A DNA stretch of 64,000 nt from Flectonema sp. DT1601 (taxonomy: Eukaryota; Euglenozoa; Diplonemea; Diplonemida; Diplonemidae). The position numbers were made by a program, and so were the translations under genes. The stretch's first letter is position 1; each line of letters starts with the position of its first letter. Location: the NCBI GenBank assembly GCA_964019425.1, contig OZ025849.1:186001-250000 (forward strand). The letters are read 5' to 3'. This document shows, one piece after another, positions 10,174 to 21,134 of the stretch. The notes beneath the pieces were generated by a model. That model saw only the letters and a list, made by a program, of their open reading frames with translations. It did no database searches and was not told the origin of the DNA.

Positions 10174-11076
10174 GTGATCGAAAAATTAGTGCTCGAAGCC
10201 GAGAACATTCTGCAGCTAGCCCTGGCAGAGAACACCTGGAAGACCCTAAAATCAGTGTTGCGCCGTTTTCTTCAATTCAAGGAAAATTTACAGCTCAGAA
10301 CCAGCACAACTTTCTCGAACACGGAGGCTCTAATTCTGTGGTTAACAAAGAAATTAGTAATAGACGAGGTCTCTCGGGCAACAGCACTCCAGTACTCGTT
10401 CGATGCCGCGGCAGCTCTGGAGCGGACGACCGAGCCTCTGCCGACCCCGCGACCACAGAAACTGTTGGATTTTCGGAGAGCAATGCTTCGCACGGGTGCC
10501 AAGAAGGACTCAAAGGCGGCATTTCCTATTTCCAAAGGACAGCTTCTGGATTGCCTACACCGGACGAAGGGGGAGCTAAATCTAGTTATTGCGCTGTGTT
10601 GGCTGTCAGCAACAAGATTCAGCGATGTATGTCGAATCCAAAAGCAACACATGAGTTTCTGCCCTATCGAACTGCCGTTGAGCCCCCGAATCCAGTTAGA
10701 TTGGACAGTTGTGAAGACGGATCCCTTCAAGATGGGCACCTTACAAGAAATCTCTTTGGACATGAAGACTTGGACGTCACTGAAAGACCTCCACTCGAAG
10801 ACGCTCGATGGGGACTGTTTGTTTCCAACGACGACGTATGCAAGAGTGACCGCCGTTTTGAAAGCAGTCGACCCTCGCCTTACAACGCATTCCATCAAGA
10901 GAGGAGCACTTCACGCTCTGTGGCACTCGGGACTAAGCCTTTCCGACATACAGAGCATCTCGGGCCACGCCACCATCTCGTCCCTTTTCCGTTACCTGCC
11001 ACGCGCAGCGACTCGAAGCAAGCAAAACCCAGCCGTCCTGTCGAAAGCTCTGGATCTGGAAGCTCCCCAACGTTGA
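10174..11076 (+). CDS. Tyrosine recombinase of the VIPER-like element
   Basis: About 300 codons. An N-terminal helical core-binding part is followed by the catalytic part, with an ATRFSDV segment, then THSIKRGALH, then an SGHATISSLFRYLP segment, matching the R..H-x-x-R..H..Y layout of phage-integrase-type recombinases. In this superfamily the enzyme is thought to insert a circular cDNA without target duplication. Its frame lies within the 5' part of the longer RT/RNase H frame. Confidence 0.75.
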   Translation: MIEKLVLEAENILQLALAENTWKTLKSVLRRFLQFKENLQLRTSTTFSNTEALILWLTKKLVIDEVSRATALQYSFDAAAALERTTEPLPTPRPQKLLDFRRAMLRTGAKKDSKAAFPISKGQLLDCLHRTKGELNLVIALCWLSATRFSDVCRIQKQHMSFCPIELPLSPRIQLDWTVVKTDPFKMGTLQEISLDMKTWTSLKDLHSKTLDGDCLFPTTTYARVTAVLKAVDPRLTTHSIKRGALHALWHSGLSLSDIQSISGHATISSLFRYLPRAATRSKQNPAVLSKALDLEAPQR

Positions 11077-12971
11077 ACCAGCCCGCGGACACGACCGTTT
11101 CGCCGAATACTCAACTGATGACTGTCACGGAATCACCGTTTTTGGCCAGACTTCCAAAAATACGAGCGCCAAAATCTGGGGGAAACGAGCCGGTGAACCT
11201 TTTTCAGGCCTTCCCGCCCAAGATTCCCAAGAACCCTTTTTCTGCTAGGTACTTGTACCAGCCAGAAGGTACATCGACGTCGCAAGATCACACCAGCGTT
11301 TTTGGCTCCCCTGATAAAATTCAAGTTTCATACGACTCTTCTTTGGTGGTGGGCAACAATGGACGTTTTAATTCGATCTCTACGAGAGTAGACTCAGGCA
11401 GTATCGCTCCGATAACGTCGAATCGAATAGATCTCCAGGTACTTCGAGGTTTAGATTCTAATCACATACTAGACGGTGTTCTTGACCTTATAACCGACCC
11501 CACAGTTTTCAAAAATTCGTTGGAGGAAAATGCTGAGCACCTTATCGATTCGGACAAGTCGTTTTCAAAAGGCATTTCAAAACATATGGCTAGGCATGTA
11601 CCCGACCTTCTGAAGTATGGCGTCATTACAAAGTTAGAACACCGGAAGCCTGTAGTCGTTTTACCACTTTTCACAGTTCCAAAGAAGGATTTACTGCTCA
11701 GAGTGGTGATGGACGGAAGGAAACTAAACCGTCTGACCCGCCTACGCCCGCTGATGTTGCTTCCACCTCTACATCGTGTTATTGAAAGTTGTTTATCAGC
11801 GACACATGTTGTCCTACACGATGCCACCAGTTACTTTTATCAATTCCAGTTGCATCCTGAGATTCGTCCTTACTTTTCGATGTTTCTTGGCTCCGCCAGG
11901 GGCTCGTTCGAAACTTACTGCCTCAGCGTTATGAGCATGGGATGGACTCTGGCCCCATGCATCGCACAACGATCAGCCCTTGTTCTCATCGGAGATATAC
12001 CAGGCACTGCTTGGGTAGACAACTTCGCTCTATTCGCAGGTTCAGAAGTTGAAGCGGCGTCGTTGAATAATCGTTTCCTTGCTAGATGCAATCAGGCTAG
12101 CGTCACATTGAACTCAGAACCCCAATATGGAAATCCATCTTCTGATTTCATTTTCTTAGGAATACATTTCGTGTTGACCCCAAAAGCAAAGTTCCAAATG
12201 TCACCTGATTGGGTGGAAAAGTCGCTCTCAAAGCAAGAATTGATATCGCTGTTTACCGTCAGAGCGACTTTCCGCGATTTTTACGTAATAGTTGGCATCG
12301 TAGTATGGTTCTCTTACGCTACTCGTAGAAAACTATGTTTCTATCCACACATGCTCTCCTGTTTATCACGCATTGCGAAGAAGATCGCTGGCAGTAATAT
12401 AAAGACCCCCTACGAGCAATTACTCGATATAAAGACGACCGTGTTGGACGACATTAGAAGCGCATTATCTGATATCCGCCTCAACGAATGGATTTATCGA
12501 CAGCCCAAGCATGGCCACACGATAAACATCTGGACTGATGCCTCAAGTCATTCATGGGCGATGATCATAGAGACTGCTACACCGTTCTACGCTCAGGGAT
12601 CTTTTGCAGACGTTTTCCGGGAGGCACACATTTTCTACAAGGAGCTCCTGACTGCACACCAGAGCATCAAGATAGCGTCTATTTTACTCGAGAGCAACAC
12701 GACCCTGTCACTTAAGTGCGACAATTTGCCTGTGGTCCAAGCTTACCTAAAAGGACATTCTTCTACGTTCAAAGCCAACGTCATCCTACAGCAGTCCTTC
12801 AGATGTCTTAAATCAGCTCAACAGACTCTCGATGTCGAGTGGGTCCCCACTAACGCACAGAGAGCCGACCCTTTCACCAGGGGCATCGCCGTACCTGTGA
12901 CGGGTATTGTGCCTGAAGCACAGTGGTTTCATCAAAATCTTAGCCTGGACCTCTCGGCCTTCAATAATTAA
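10338..12971 (+). CDS. Reverse transcriptase / RNase H of the VIPER-like element
   Basis: The frame is open over 877 codons and overlaps the YR frame at its 5' end. Recognisable RT sequence runs from about 11570 to 12200, with a PKKD..RVVMDGRKLN block, a DATSYFYQF block and a FLGIHF block. RNase H follows at about 12520-12890, with WTDASSHSWAM and a terminal ADPFTRG. The true start of the RT protein is unclear because the YR frame covers the first ~740 bases. How the family expresses its overlapping frames is not settled by this sequence. Confidence 0.75.
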   Translation: MVNKEISNRRGLSGNSTPVLVRCRGSSGADDRASADPATTETVGFSESNASHGCQEGLKGGISYFQRTASGLPTPDEGGAKSSYCAVLAVSNKIQRCMSNPKATHEFLPYRTAVEPPNPVRLDSCEDGSLQDGHLTRNLFGHEDLDVTERPPLEDARWGLFVSNDDVCKSDRRFESSRPSPYNAFHQERSTSRSVALGTKPFRHTEHLGPRHHLVPFPLPATRSDSKQAKPSRPVESSGSGSSPTLNQPADTTVSPNTQLMTVTESPFLARLPKIRAPKSGGNEPVNLFQAFPPKIPKNPFSARYLYQPEGTSTSQDHTSVFGSPDKIQVSYDSSLVVGNNGRFNSISTRVDSGSIAPITSNRIDLQVLRGLDSNHILDGVLDLITDPTVFKNSLEENAEHLIDSDKSFSKGISKHMARHVPDLLKYGVITKLEHRKPVVVLPLFTVPKKDLLLRVVMDGRKLNRLTRLRPLMLLPPLHRVIESCLSATHVVLHDATSYFYQFQLHPEIRPYFSMFLGSARGSFETYCLSVMSMGWTLAPCIAQRSALVLIGDIPGTAWVDNFALFAGSEVEAASLNNRFLARCNQASVTLNSEPQYGNPSSDFIFLGIHFVLTPKAKFQMSPDWVEKSLSKQELISLFTVRATFRDFYVIVGIVVWFSYATRRKLCFYPHMLSCLSRIAKKIAGSNIKTPYEQLLDIKTTVLDDIRSALSDIRLNEWIYRQPKHGHTINIWTDASSHSWAMIIETATPFYAQGSFADVFREAHIFYKELLTAHQSIKIASILLESNTTLSLKCDNLPVVQAYLKGHSSTFKANVILQQSFRCLKSAQQTLDVEWVPTNAQRADPFTRGIAVPVTGIVPEAQWFHQNLSLDLSAFNN

Positions 12972-13398
12972 CTTTATTTTAGTAGTACCTCCACAGAACT
13001 GCGCGACGTTTGGTCATCATACGTGACAACATCCTGCGACAGTTGTTCCCCCCCCTCCCTCTTTTATTTGTATTTGGGTATAGACGTTTTTTCAACAACA
13101 GTGTGCCTTCTTTGTTTCGGTACCACGCTGGGGATGCGACTGTTGTGAAGGAAAAAATTGATATCCTTGCTGTTGTTCCGGCTGGCATGTTAACAGTTCT
13201 ACCCGAATATAGAATCCGGTTTCCCTAACTAGGGTCCTGATGCGACTGCGAAAAAGCAAAAACGTTTTGTGTGTGTTCGTAAAGGGTTTTTCTGATTTCC
13301 GACTAGCAGCGCCAAGCCCTATGCAAGTGATTCTTTAACCCCATTATACTTCACCCCTCAGGAATTACCGAACAAGATCAAGGCTCAATCATATTTTC

Positions 13399-16300
13399 AT
13401 TTATTTTTAAAGAAAAAACAATCAGTTTAGCGTCCTGACCAGGACGGAAAATTGAAAGTGATCGACATAGTCGATCGATAAAAAAACAATGATAACATTG
13501 ATTAATCTTTTTTTTTTTTTTTTTTTTTTATTCTTTTCATTTATTTTTAAAGAAAAAACAATCAGTTTAGCGTCCTGACCAGGACGGAAAATAGAAAGTG
13601 ATCGACATAGTCGATCGATAAAAAACAATGATAACATTGTTTATTCTTTTTTTTTTTTTTTTTTTTTTTTTGATCCTTTTTATTATTTTAAAGAAAAAAC
13701 AATCAGTTTAGCGTCTTGACCAGGACGGAAAATAGAAAGTGATCGACATAGTCGATCGATAAAAAAACAATGATAACATTGTTTATTCTTTTTTTTTTTT
13801 TTTTTTTAAATTCTATTAATTTTGAAAAAAAACAATCAGTTTAGCGTCTTGACCAGGACGGAAAATAGAAAGTAATCGACATAGTCGATCGATAAAAAAA
13901 CAATGATAACATTGTTTATTCTTTTTTTTTTTATTTTTTTTATATTTTTTTTTTAATTATTTTTGAAAAAAAAAAAAAAAACAATCAGTTTAGCGTCTTG
14001 ACTAGGACGGAAAATAGAAAGTGATCGACATAGTCGATCGATAAGAAAACAATGATAACATTGTTTATTCTTTTTTTTTATTTTAAATTCTTCTTATTAA
14101 TTTTTAAAGAAAAAAAACGGAAAATAGAAATTAGTCGACAAAGTCGAACGATAAAAAAAAAACAATGATAACATTGTTTATTCTTTTTTTTGTATTTTTT
14201 TTATATTATTTTTTATTAATTTTGAAAAAAAAAAACAATCAGTTTAGCGTCTTGATCAGGACGGAAAATAGAAAGTGATCGACATAGTCGATCGATTAAA
14301 AAAAACAATGATAATATTGTTTATTCTTTTTTTTTTTTTTTTATTTTAAATTCTTTTTGTATTTTTTTTTATATTCTTTTTCATTAATTTTGAAAAAAAA
14401 AACAATCAGTTTAGCGTCTTGACCAGGACGGAAAATAGAAAGTGATCGACATAGTCGATCGATAAAAAAAACAATGATAATATTGTTTATTCTTTTTTTT
14501 TTTTTTTTTTTTTTAAATTCTTTTTATTTATTTTTTAAAGAAGAGAAACGGAAAATAGAAATATAGTCAACAAAGTCGAACGATAAAAAAAAAAAACAAT
14601 GATAACATTGTTTATTCTATTTTTTTATTTTTTTTTTTCTTCTATTCTTTTTTATTATTTTTGAAAAAAAAAAAAAACAATCAGTTTAGCGTCTTGACCA
14701 GGACGGAAAATAGAAAGTAATCGACATAGTCGATCGATAACAAAACAATGATAACATTGTTTATTCTTTTTTATTTTTTTTAAATTCTTTTTATTTATTT
14801 TTTAAAGAAGAGAAACGGAAAATAGAAATATAGTCAACAAAGTCGAACGATAAAAAAAAAAAACAATGATAACATTGTTTATTCTATTTTTTTATTTTTT
14901 TTTTTCTTCTATTCTTTTTTATTATTTTTGAAAAAAAAAAAAAACAATCAGTTTAGCGTCTTGACCAGGACGGAAAATGGAAAGTAATCGACATAGTCGA
15001 TCGATAAAAAAAAACAATGATAACATTGTTTATTCTTTTTTATTTTTTTTAAATTCTTTTTATTTATTTTTTAAAGAAGAGAAACGGAAAATAGAAATAT
15101 AGTCAACAAAGTCGAACGATAAAAAAAAAAAACAATGATAACATTGTTTATTCTATTTTTTTATTTTTTTTTTTCTTCTATTCTTTTTTATTATTTTTGA
15201 AAAAAAAAAAAAACAATCAGTTTAGCGTCTTGACCAGGACGGAAAATGGAAAGTAATCGACATAGTCGATCGATAAAAAAAAACAATGATAACATTGTTT
15301 ATTCTTTTTTATTTTTTTTAAATTCTTTTTATTTATTTTTTAAAGAAGAGAAACGGAAAATAGAAATATAGTCAACAAAGTCGAACGATAAAAAAAAAAA
15401 ACAATGATAACATTGTTTATTCTATTTTTTTATTTTTTTTTTTCTTCTATTCTTTTTTATTATTTTTGAAAAAAAAAAAAAACAATCAGTTTAGCGTCTT
15501 GACCAGGACGGAAAATAGAAAGTAATCGACATAGTCGATCGATAACAAAACAATGATAACATTGTTTATTCTTTTTTATTTTTTTTAAATTCTTTTTATT
15601 TATTTTTTAAAAAGAAAAAAAAACGGAAAATAGAAATTAGTCAACAAAGTCGAACGATAAAAAAAAAAAACAATGATAACATTGTTTATTCTATTTTTTT
15701 ATTTTTTTTTTTCTTCTATTCTTTTTTATTATTTTTGAAAAAAAAAAAAAACAATCAGTTTAGCGTCTTGACCAGGACGGAAAATGGAAAGTAATCGACA
15801 TAGTCGATCGATAAAAAAAAACAATGATAACATTGTTTATTCTTTTTTATTTTTTTTAAATTCTTTTTATTTATTTTTTAAAGAAGAGAAACGGAAAATA
15901 GAAATATAGTCAACAAAGTCGAACGATAAAAAAAAAAAACAATGATAACATTGTTTATTCTATTTTTTTTTTTTTTTTTTTCTTCTATTCTTTTTTATTA
16001 TTTTTGAAAAAAAAAAAAAACAATCAGTTTAGCGTCTTGACTAGGACGGAAAATAGAAAGTGATCGACATAGTCGATCGATAAGAAAACAATGATAACAT
16101 TGTTTATTCTTTTTTTTTATTTTAAATTCTTCTTATTAATTTTTAAAGAAAAAAAACGGAAAATAGAAATTAGTCGACAAAGTCGAACGATAAAAAAAAA
16201 ACAATGATAACATTGTTTATTCTTTTTTTTTTTATTTTTTTTATATTTTTTTTTTATTAATTTTGAAGAAAAAAAAAAACAATCAGTTTAGCGTCTTGAC

Positions 16301-18184
16301 CAGGACGGAAAATAGAAAGTGATCGACATAGTCGATCGATAAGAAAACAATGATAACATTGTTTATTCTTTTTTTTTAATTTAAATGCTTCTTATTAATT
16401 TTAAAGAAAAAAAACGGAAAATAGAAATTAGTCGACAAAGTCGAACGATAAAAAAAAAACAATGATAACATTGTTTATTCTTTTTTTTGTATTTTTTTTA
16501 TATTCTTTTTTATTAATTTTGAAAAAAAAAAACAATCAGTTTAGCGTCTTGATCAGGACGGAAAATAGAAAGTGATCGACATAGTCGATCGATAAAAAAA
16601 ACAATGATAATATTGTTTATTCTTTTTTTTTTTTTTTATTTTAAATTCTTTTTATTTATTTTTTAAAGAAAAAAAACGGAAAATAGAAATTAGTCGACAA
16701 AGTCGAACGATAAAAAAAAACAATGATAACATTGTTTATTCTTTTTTTTGTATTTTTTTTTATATTCTTTTTCATTAATTTTGAAAAAAAAAACAATCAG
16801 TTTAGCGTCTTGACCAGGACGGAAAATAGAAAGTGATCGACATAGTCGATCGATAAAAAAAACAATGATAATATTGTTTATTCTTTTTTTTTTTTTTTTT
16901 TTTTTAAATTCTTTTTATTTATTTTTTAAAGAAGAGAAACGGAAAATAGAAATATAGTCAACAAAGTCGAACGATAAAAAAAAAAAAACAATGATAGCAT
17001 TGTTTATTCTATTTTTTTATTTTTTTTTTTCTTCTATTCTTTTTTATTATTTTTGAAAAAAAAAAAAAACAATCAGTTTAGCGTCTTGACCAGGACGGAA
17101 AATAGAAAGTAATCGACATAGTCGATCGATAAAAAAAAACAATGATAACATTGTTTATTCTTTTTTATTTTTTTTAAATTCTTTTTATTTATTTTTTAAG
17201 AAGAAAAAAAAACGGAAAATAGAAATTAGTCAACAAAGTCGAACGATAAAAAAAAAAATGATAACATTGTTTATTCTTTTTTTTTTATTTTTTTTTATAT
17301 TCTTTTTTATTAATTTTTAAAAAAAAAACAATCAGTTTAGCGTCTTGACCAGGACGGAAAATACAAAGTGATCGACATAGTCGATCGATAAAAAAACAAT
17401 GATAACATTGTTTATTCTTTTTTTTTTATTTTAAATTCTTTTTACTTATTTTTTAAAGAAAAAAAAAACGGAAAATAGAAATTAGTCGACAAAGTCGAAC
17501 GATAAAAAAAAAACAATGATAACATTGTTTATTCTTTTTTTTTAAATCTTTTTATTTATTTTTTAAAGGAAAAAAAAAACGGAAAATAGAAATTAGTCGA
17601 CAAAGTCGAACGATAAAAAAACAATGATAACATTGTTTATTCTTTTTTTTTTTTTTATTTCTTTATATTTATTAAAAAAAAATCAGTTTAGCGTCTTGAC
17701 CAGGACGGAAAATAGAAAGTGATCGACATAGTCGATCGATAAAAAAAAAAACAATGATAACATCGTTTATTCTTTTTTTTTTTTTTATATTCTTTTTATT
17801 AATTTTTGAAAAAAAAAAAAAACAATCAGTTTAGTGTCTTGACCAGGACGGAAAACTGGAAGTAATCGACATAGTCGATCGATAAAAAAAAACAATGATA
17901 ACATTGTTTATTCTTTTTTTTTTTTTTATTTCTTTTTATTTATTAAAAAAAAACAATCAGTTTAGTGTCTTGACCAGGACGGAAAATAGAAAGTGATCGA
18001 CATAGTCGATCGATAAAAAAAAAAACGATGATAACATCGTTTATTCTTTTTTTTTTTTTTTTATATTCTTTTTATTAATTTTTTAAAAAAAAAAAAAACA
18101 ATCAGTTTAGCGTCTTGACCAGGACGGAAAACTGGAAGTAATCGACATAGTCGATCGATAAAAAAAAACAATGATAACATTGGC
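13399..18184 (+). repeat. Hairpin satellite array 3, main part (forward)
   Basis: About 4.8 kb of hairpin units. From about 14.4 to 17.0 kb it is a higher-order array: one long unit (with the CGTC hairpin) and one short unit (without it) alternate with a period near 268 bp. Starts of the long unit lie near 14402, 14676, 14943, 15213, 15481, 15751, 16020 and 16280. Several consecutive periods are nearly identical, which indicates recent amplification or gene conversion. Toward 17.6-18.18 kb only long units remain, of about 135-140 bp. No protein is encoded. Confidence 0.92.
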
Positions 18185-19462
18185 AGGGGTTGTTATCATT
18201 GTTTTTTTTTATCGTTCGACTTTGTCGACTAATTTCTATTTTCCGTTTTTTTTTCTTTGAAAAATAAATAAAAAGAATTTAAAATAAAAAAAAAAGAATA
18301 AACAATGTTATCATTGTTTTTTTTTATCGATCGACTATGTCGATTACTTTCTATTTTCCGTCCTGGTCAAGACGCTAAACTGATTGTTTTTTTTTCAAAA
18401 TAAAAAAAATATTAAAAAAAAAAATAAAAAAAAAAGGAATAAACAATGTTATCATCGTTCGACTATGTCGACTAATTTCTATTTTCCGTTTTTTTTTTTT
18501 CTTTAAAAAATAAATAAAAAGAATTTAAAATAAAAAAAATTAAAAAAAAAAGAATAAACAATGTTATCATTGTTTTTTTATCGATCGACTATGTCGATCA
18601 CTTTCTATTTTCCGTCCTGGTCAAGACGCTAAACTGATTGTTTTTTTTCAAAATTAATAAAAAAGAATATAAAAAAATACAAAAAAAAGAATAAACAATG
18701 TTATCATTGTTTTTTTTTATCGTTCGACTTTGTCGACTAATTTCTATTTTCCGTTTTTTTTTCTTTAAAAAATAAATAAAAAGAATTTAAAATAAAAAAA
18801 AAAGAATAAACAATGTTATCATTGTTTTTTTATCGATCGACTGTGTCGATTACTTTCTATTTTCCGTCCTGGTCAAGACGCTAAACTGATTGTTTTTTTT
18901 TCAAAATTAATAAAAAAGAATATAAAAAAAATAAAAAAAAAAAGAATAAACAATGTTATCATTGTTTTTTTTTATCGTTCGACTTTGTTGACTAATTTGT
19001 ATTTTCCATTTTTTTTCTTTTTAAAAATAAATAAAAAGAATAAAAAAAAAAAAAAAAAAGAATAAACAATGTTATCATTGTTTTTTTTATCGATCGACTA
19101 TGTCGATTACTTTCTATTTTCCGTCCTGGTCAGGACGCTAAACTGATTGTTTTTTCTTTAAAAATAAATAAAAAGAATAAAAAAAAAAAAAAAAGGAATA
19201 AACAATGTTATCATTGTTTTTTTTTATCGATCGACTATGTCGATTACTTACTATTTTCCGTCCTGGTCAAGACGCTAAACTGATTGTTTTTTCTTTAAAA
19301 AATAAATAAAAAAAAAAAAAAAAAAAAAAAAAGAATAAACAATGTTATCATTGTTTTTTTTCTATCGATCAACTATGTCGATTACTTTCTATTTTGCGTC
19401 CTGATCGAGACGCTAAACTGATTGTTTCCTTTTTTTAAATAATAAATAAGAAAAAAAAAAAA
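18185..19462 (-). repeat. Hairpin satellite array, inverted arm
   Basis: Immediately after 18184 the same units continue as their reverse complement. The turn lies inside the AACAATGATAACATTGTT hairpin, with a few unrelated bases (GCAGGGG) at the centre. Long and short units alternate as in the forward arm. The arm ends in the inverted ZZ block. Confidence 0.92.
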
Positions 19463-19850
19463 AAAAAAAAAGAGTATCTCCCTGCTATCCCTCATATCCC
19501 CACAATAATATTTTACCTTTTCATTTTCTCTTTCCTTTTCTGGTCTTTTTTTTTTCTTTTTTTTCCTTTTTCATACAACGTTTTTTATTTATATATATAT
19601 TTTTTTTTTTTTTTTTTCATGTTTGATTATTTCCTCTTCATTTTTTTTTTTTTTTCTCTGCCTCTCTCTTAATTCTGTTCGTTTCTTTGAAACGAAAATT
19701 CATTTGAATATTATTCCTTGGTCAGCAACCATCATTGTCGCCCTTTGGGCCTGTTAAAAAAAAATAAAAAATAAAAAGAAAGTTTACATCGGGAATAGGG
19801 CAGGAGCCAAAAGCTCCCAGTCCGTTACTTCCCACTTTATCGAAATCCAA
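19463..19850 (-). repeat. ZZ and Z blocks, inverted copy
   Basis: Reverse complement of the ZZ and Z blocks seen at 4957-5325 and 8538-8855, complete. Together with the copy at 8538 it makes the whole 8.5-19.85 kb region a very large inverted repeat around 18.185 kb. On its outer side (minus-strand upstream) Z abuts a reverse-transcriptase fragment. Confidence 0.88.
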
Positions 19851-20925
19851 GAAACTCATAACAAGTAGAACAATCAATCGAGTCACTTGGTTTCCATGTT
19901 ACTCCTGCCCTCCTTGCCAGGTCATCCATTCTTGAAGTGGCAGCCTGAACAGCCTGTCTTGGTCCAAAGAGACGAATATTATCGATCCACCAATGAATGC
20001 TGACATCTCTCTCTGGTTAATTTACCAGGTGAGATTTGGACTGTTAGCTTTTGGCTAAGGCCCTCCCTGAAGAGCAAGAACAAAAAAACTACTCACACCT
20101 GAAGAAAACATACACAAAGAACACACTGTAAGCTGTGTGTGTATTTTGTGTTTGTCACAACAGGAGAGAAAAGAAAGAATGTCAAGGTTGGTCACCTTGC
20201 CTATCAACGCACAACATTGGTGGTCTCTACTAGACCCTGAGATGTTGTTCTAAAACAAAAAGCGGGTCGCCTGCAACAACTGCCGCAATGGTGTTCATAA
20301 GCTCAGGTGCACATACATGTCCCATCGGTAAACGAGTAAGAGCAAATGACTTACCAGAAGAGTCATAAAAAGCGAAAAAGGGTCTAGACTCTACTGGAAT
20401 ACTTATCTGATAGAACCCAGTTTTAAAATCTCTGCAAGATGCAACTTCAGAGTGCACAGCTCCGAGATAATGAGACACATGTTTCAAAGGTACATAAGGT
20501 ACATAGATATCAGAGGTCAACTTGTTATTCTGTGCCTTGGTCCAAAGAATGAACCTCTGCCTGTTACCAGTCTCTCTCTCTTCGTAAACTGTGAATGGTA
20601 CATTATGAGAGATCGGGACAGACTTGAAAGGGACTGCAACCCCACATTGCACCAACTCCGAAGCATGCTTACTGCTAAACTTCGACTGAAAACCTCTCTC
20701 AATTGATATTGCGGAATCTGTAGTAGAAATCAGACTTGGGAAGGTCAACGACCACACATGTTGAAAGCGCTGCTTAACCTTAGGTAGCATCCTCTTTAAT
20801 AAAAAAGGTACATCCATAGGTTCCGTCTTTGAAACATGAAGCGGTGCAGCGTGTTCATCAGGTGTGACGGGCAAACGTGTACTTTTGGAACGATGCGTGA
20901 ATTGAGTTGACATTTTTCGAATCAC
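19851..20925 (-). mobile_element. Broken reverse-transcriptase fragment of a YR retroelement
   Basis: Minus-strand remains of an RT of the same broad superfamily as the element at 9178-13398 but clearly a different lineage. RT-type sequence is recognisable on both sides of an inserted Y block (20019-20241). The fragment is partial, with neither YR nor RNase H attached, and is broken in at least three places counting its truncated ends and the insertion. It runs directly into a Z block. It is a fossil of moderate age. Confidence 0.6.
20019..20241 (-). repeat. Partial Y block inserted in the RT fragment
   Basis: The sequence is the reverse complement of the right-hand ~220 bp of the Y block (compare 3380-3597 and 24216-24435). 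Its right end (CTCACCTGGTAAATT) is intact and its left part is missing, as in a 5'-truncated retroposon. Confidence 0.8.
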
Positions 20926-20940
20926 TTCTCGCTCATCTTT

Positions 20941-21134
20941 TTTTTCTCTGCCTCTCTCTTAATTCTGTTCGTTTCTTTGAAACGAAAATTCATTTGAATA
21001 TTATTCCTTGGTCAGCAACCATCATTGTCGCCCTTTGGGCCTGTTAAAAAAAAAAAAATAAAAAGAAAGTTTACATAGGGAATAGGGCAGGAGCCAAAAG
21101 CTCCCAGTCCGTTACTTCCCACTTTATCGAAATT
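20941..21134 (-). repeat. Z block, inverted copy without ZZ
   Basis: A complete Z block of about 190 bp on the minus strand, lying between two unrelated RT fragments. Here Z is followed only by its A run, not by ZZ and an array. Confidence 0.88.

Larger units (their letters stand above)
9178..13398 (+). mobile_element. VIPER-like tyrosine-recombinase retrotransposon (DIRS superfamily), looks whole
   Basis: The 4.2-kb element has the parts gag-like, tyrosine recombinase (YR), then reverse transcriptase with RNase H, in that order. This matches the published order of trypanosomatid VIPER and differs from classic DIRS and Ngaro, where YR comes last. Near the ends are perfect 12-bp inverted repeats, AAATATGATTGA at 9203-9214 and its complement at 13385-13396. 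A 21-bp direct repeat (containing GACTGCGAAAAAGCAAAAA) lies at 9346-9366 and 13242-13262, just outside the coding block, like a split direct repeat. It sits inside one hairpin unit that is continuous on its two sides with no target duplication, as expected for YR insertion. All three parts are open, with no obvious break, so it is probably young. Confidence 0.85.

Noticed and set aside
501-19462. CRISPR-like array of repeats and spacers
   Set aside because: The parts between hairpins are A/T runs rather than unique spacers, the host is eukaryotic, and no cas genes are present.
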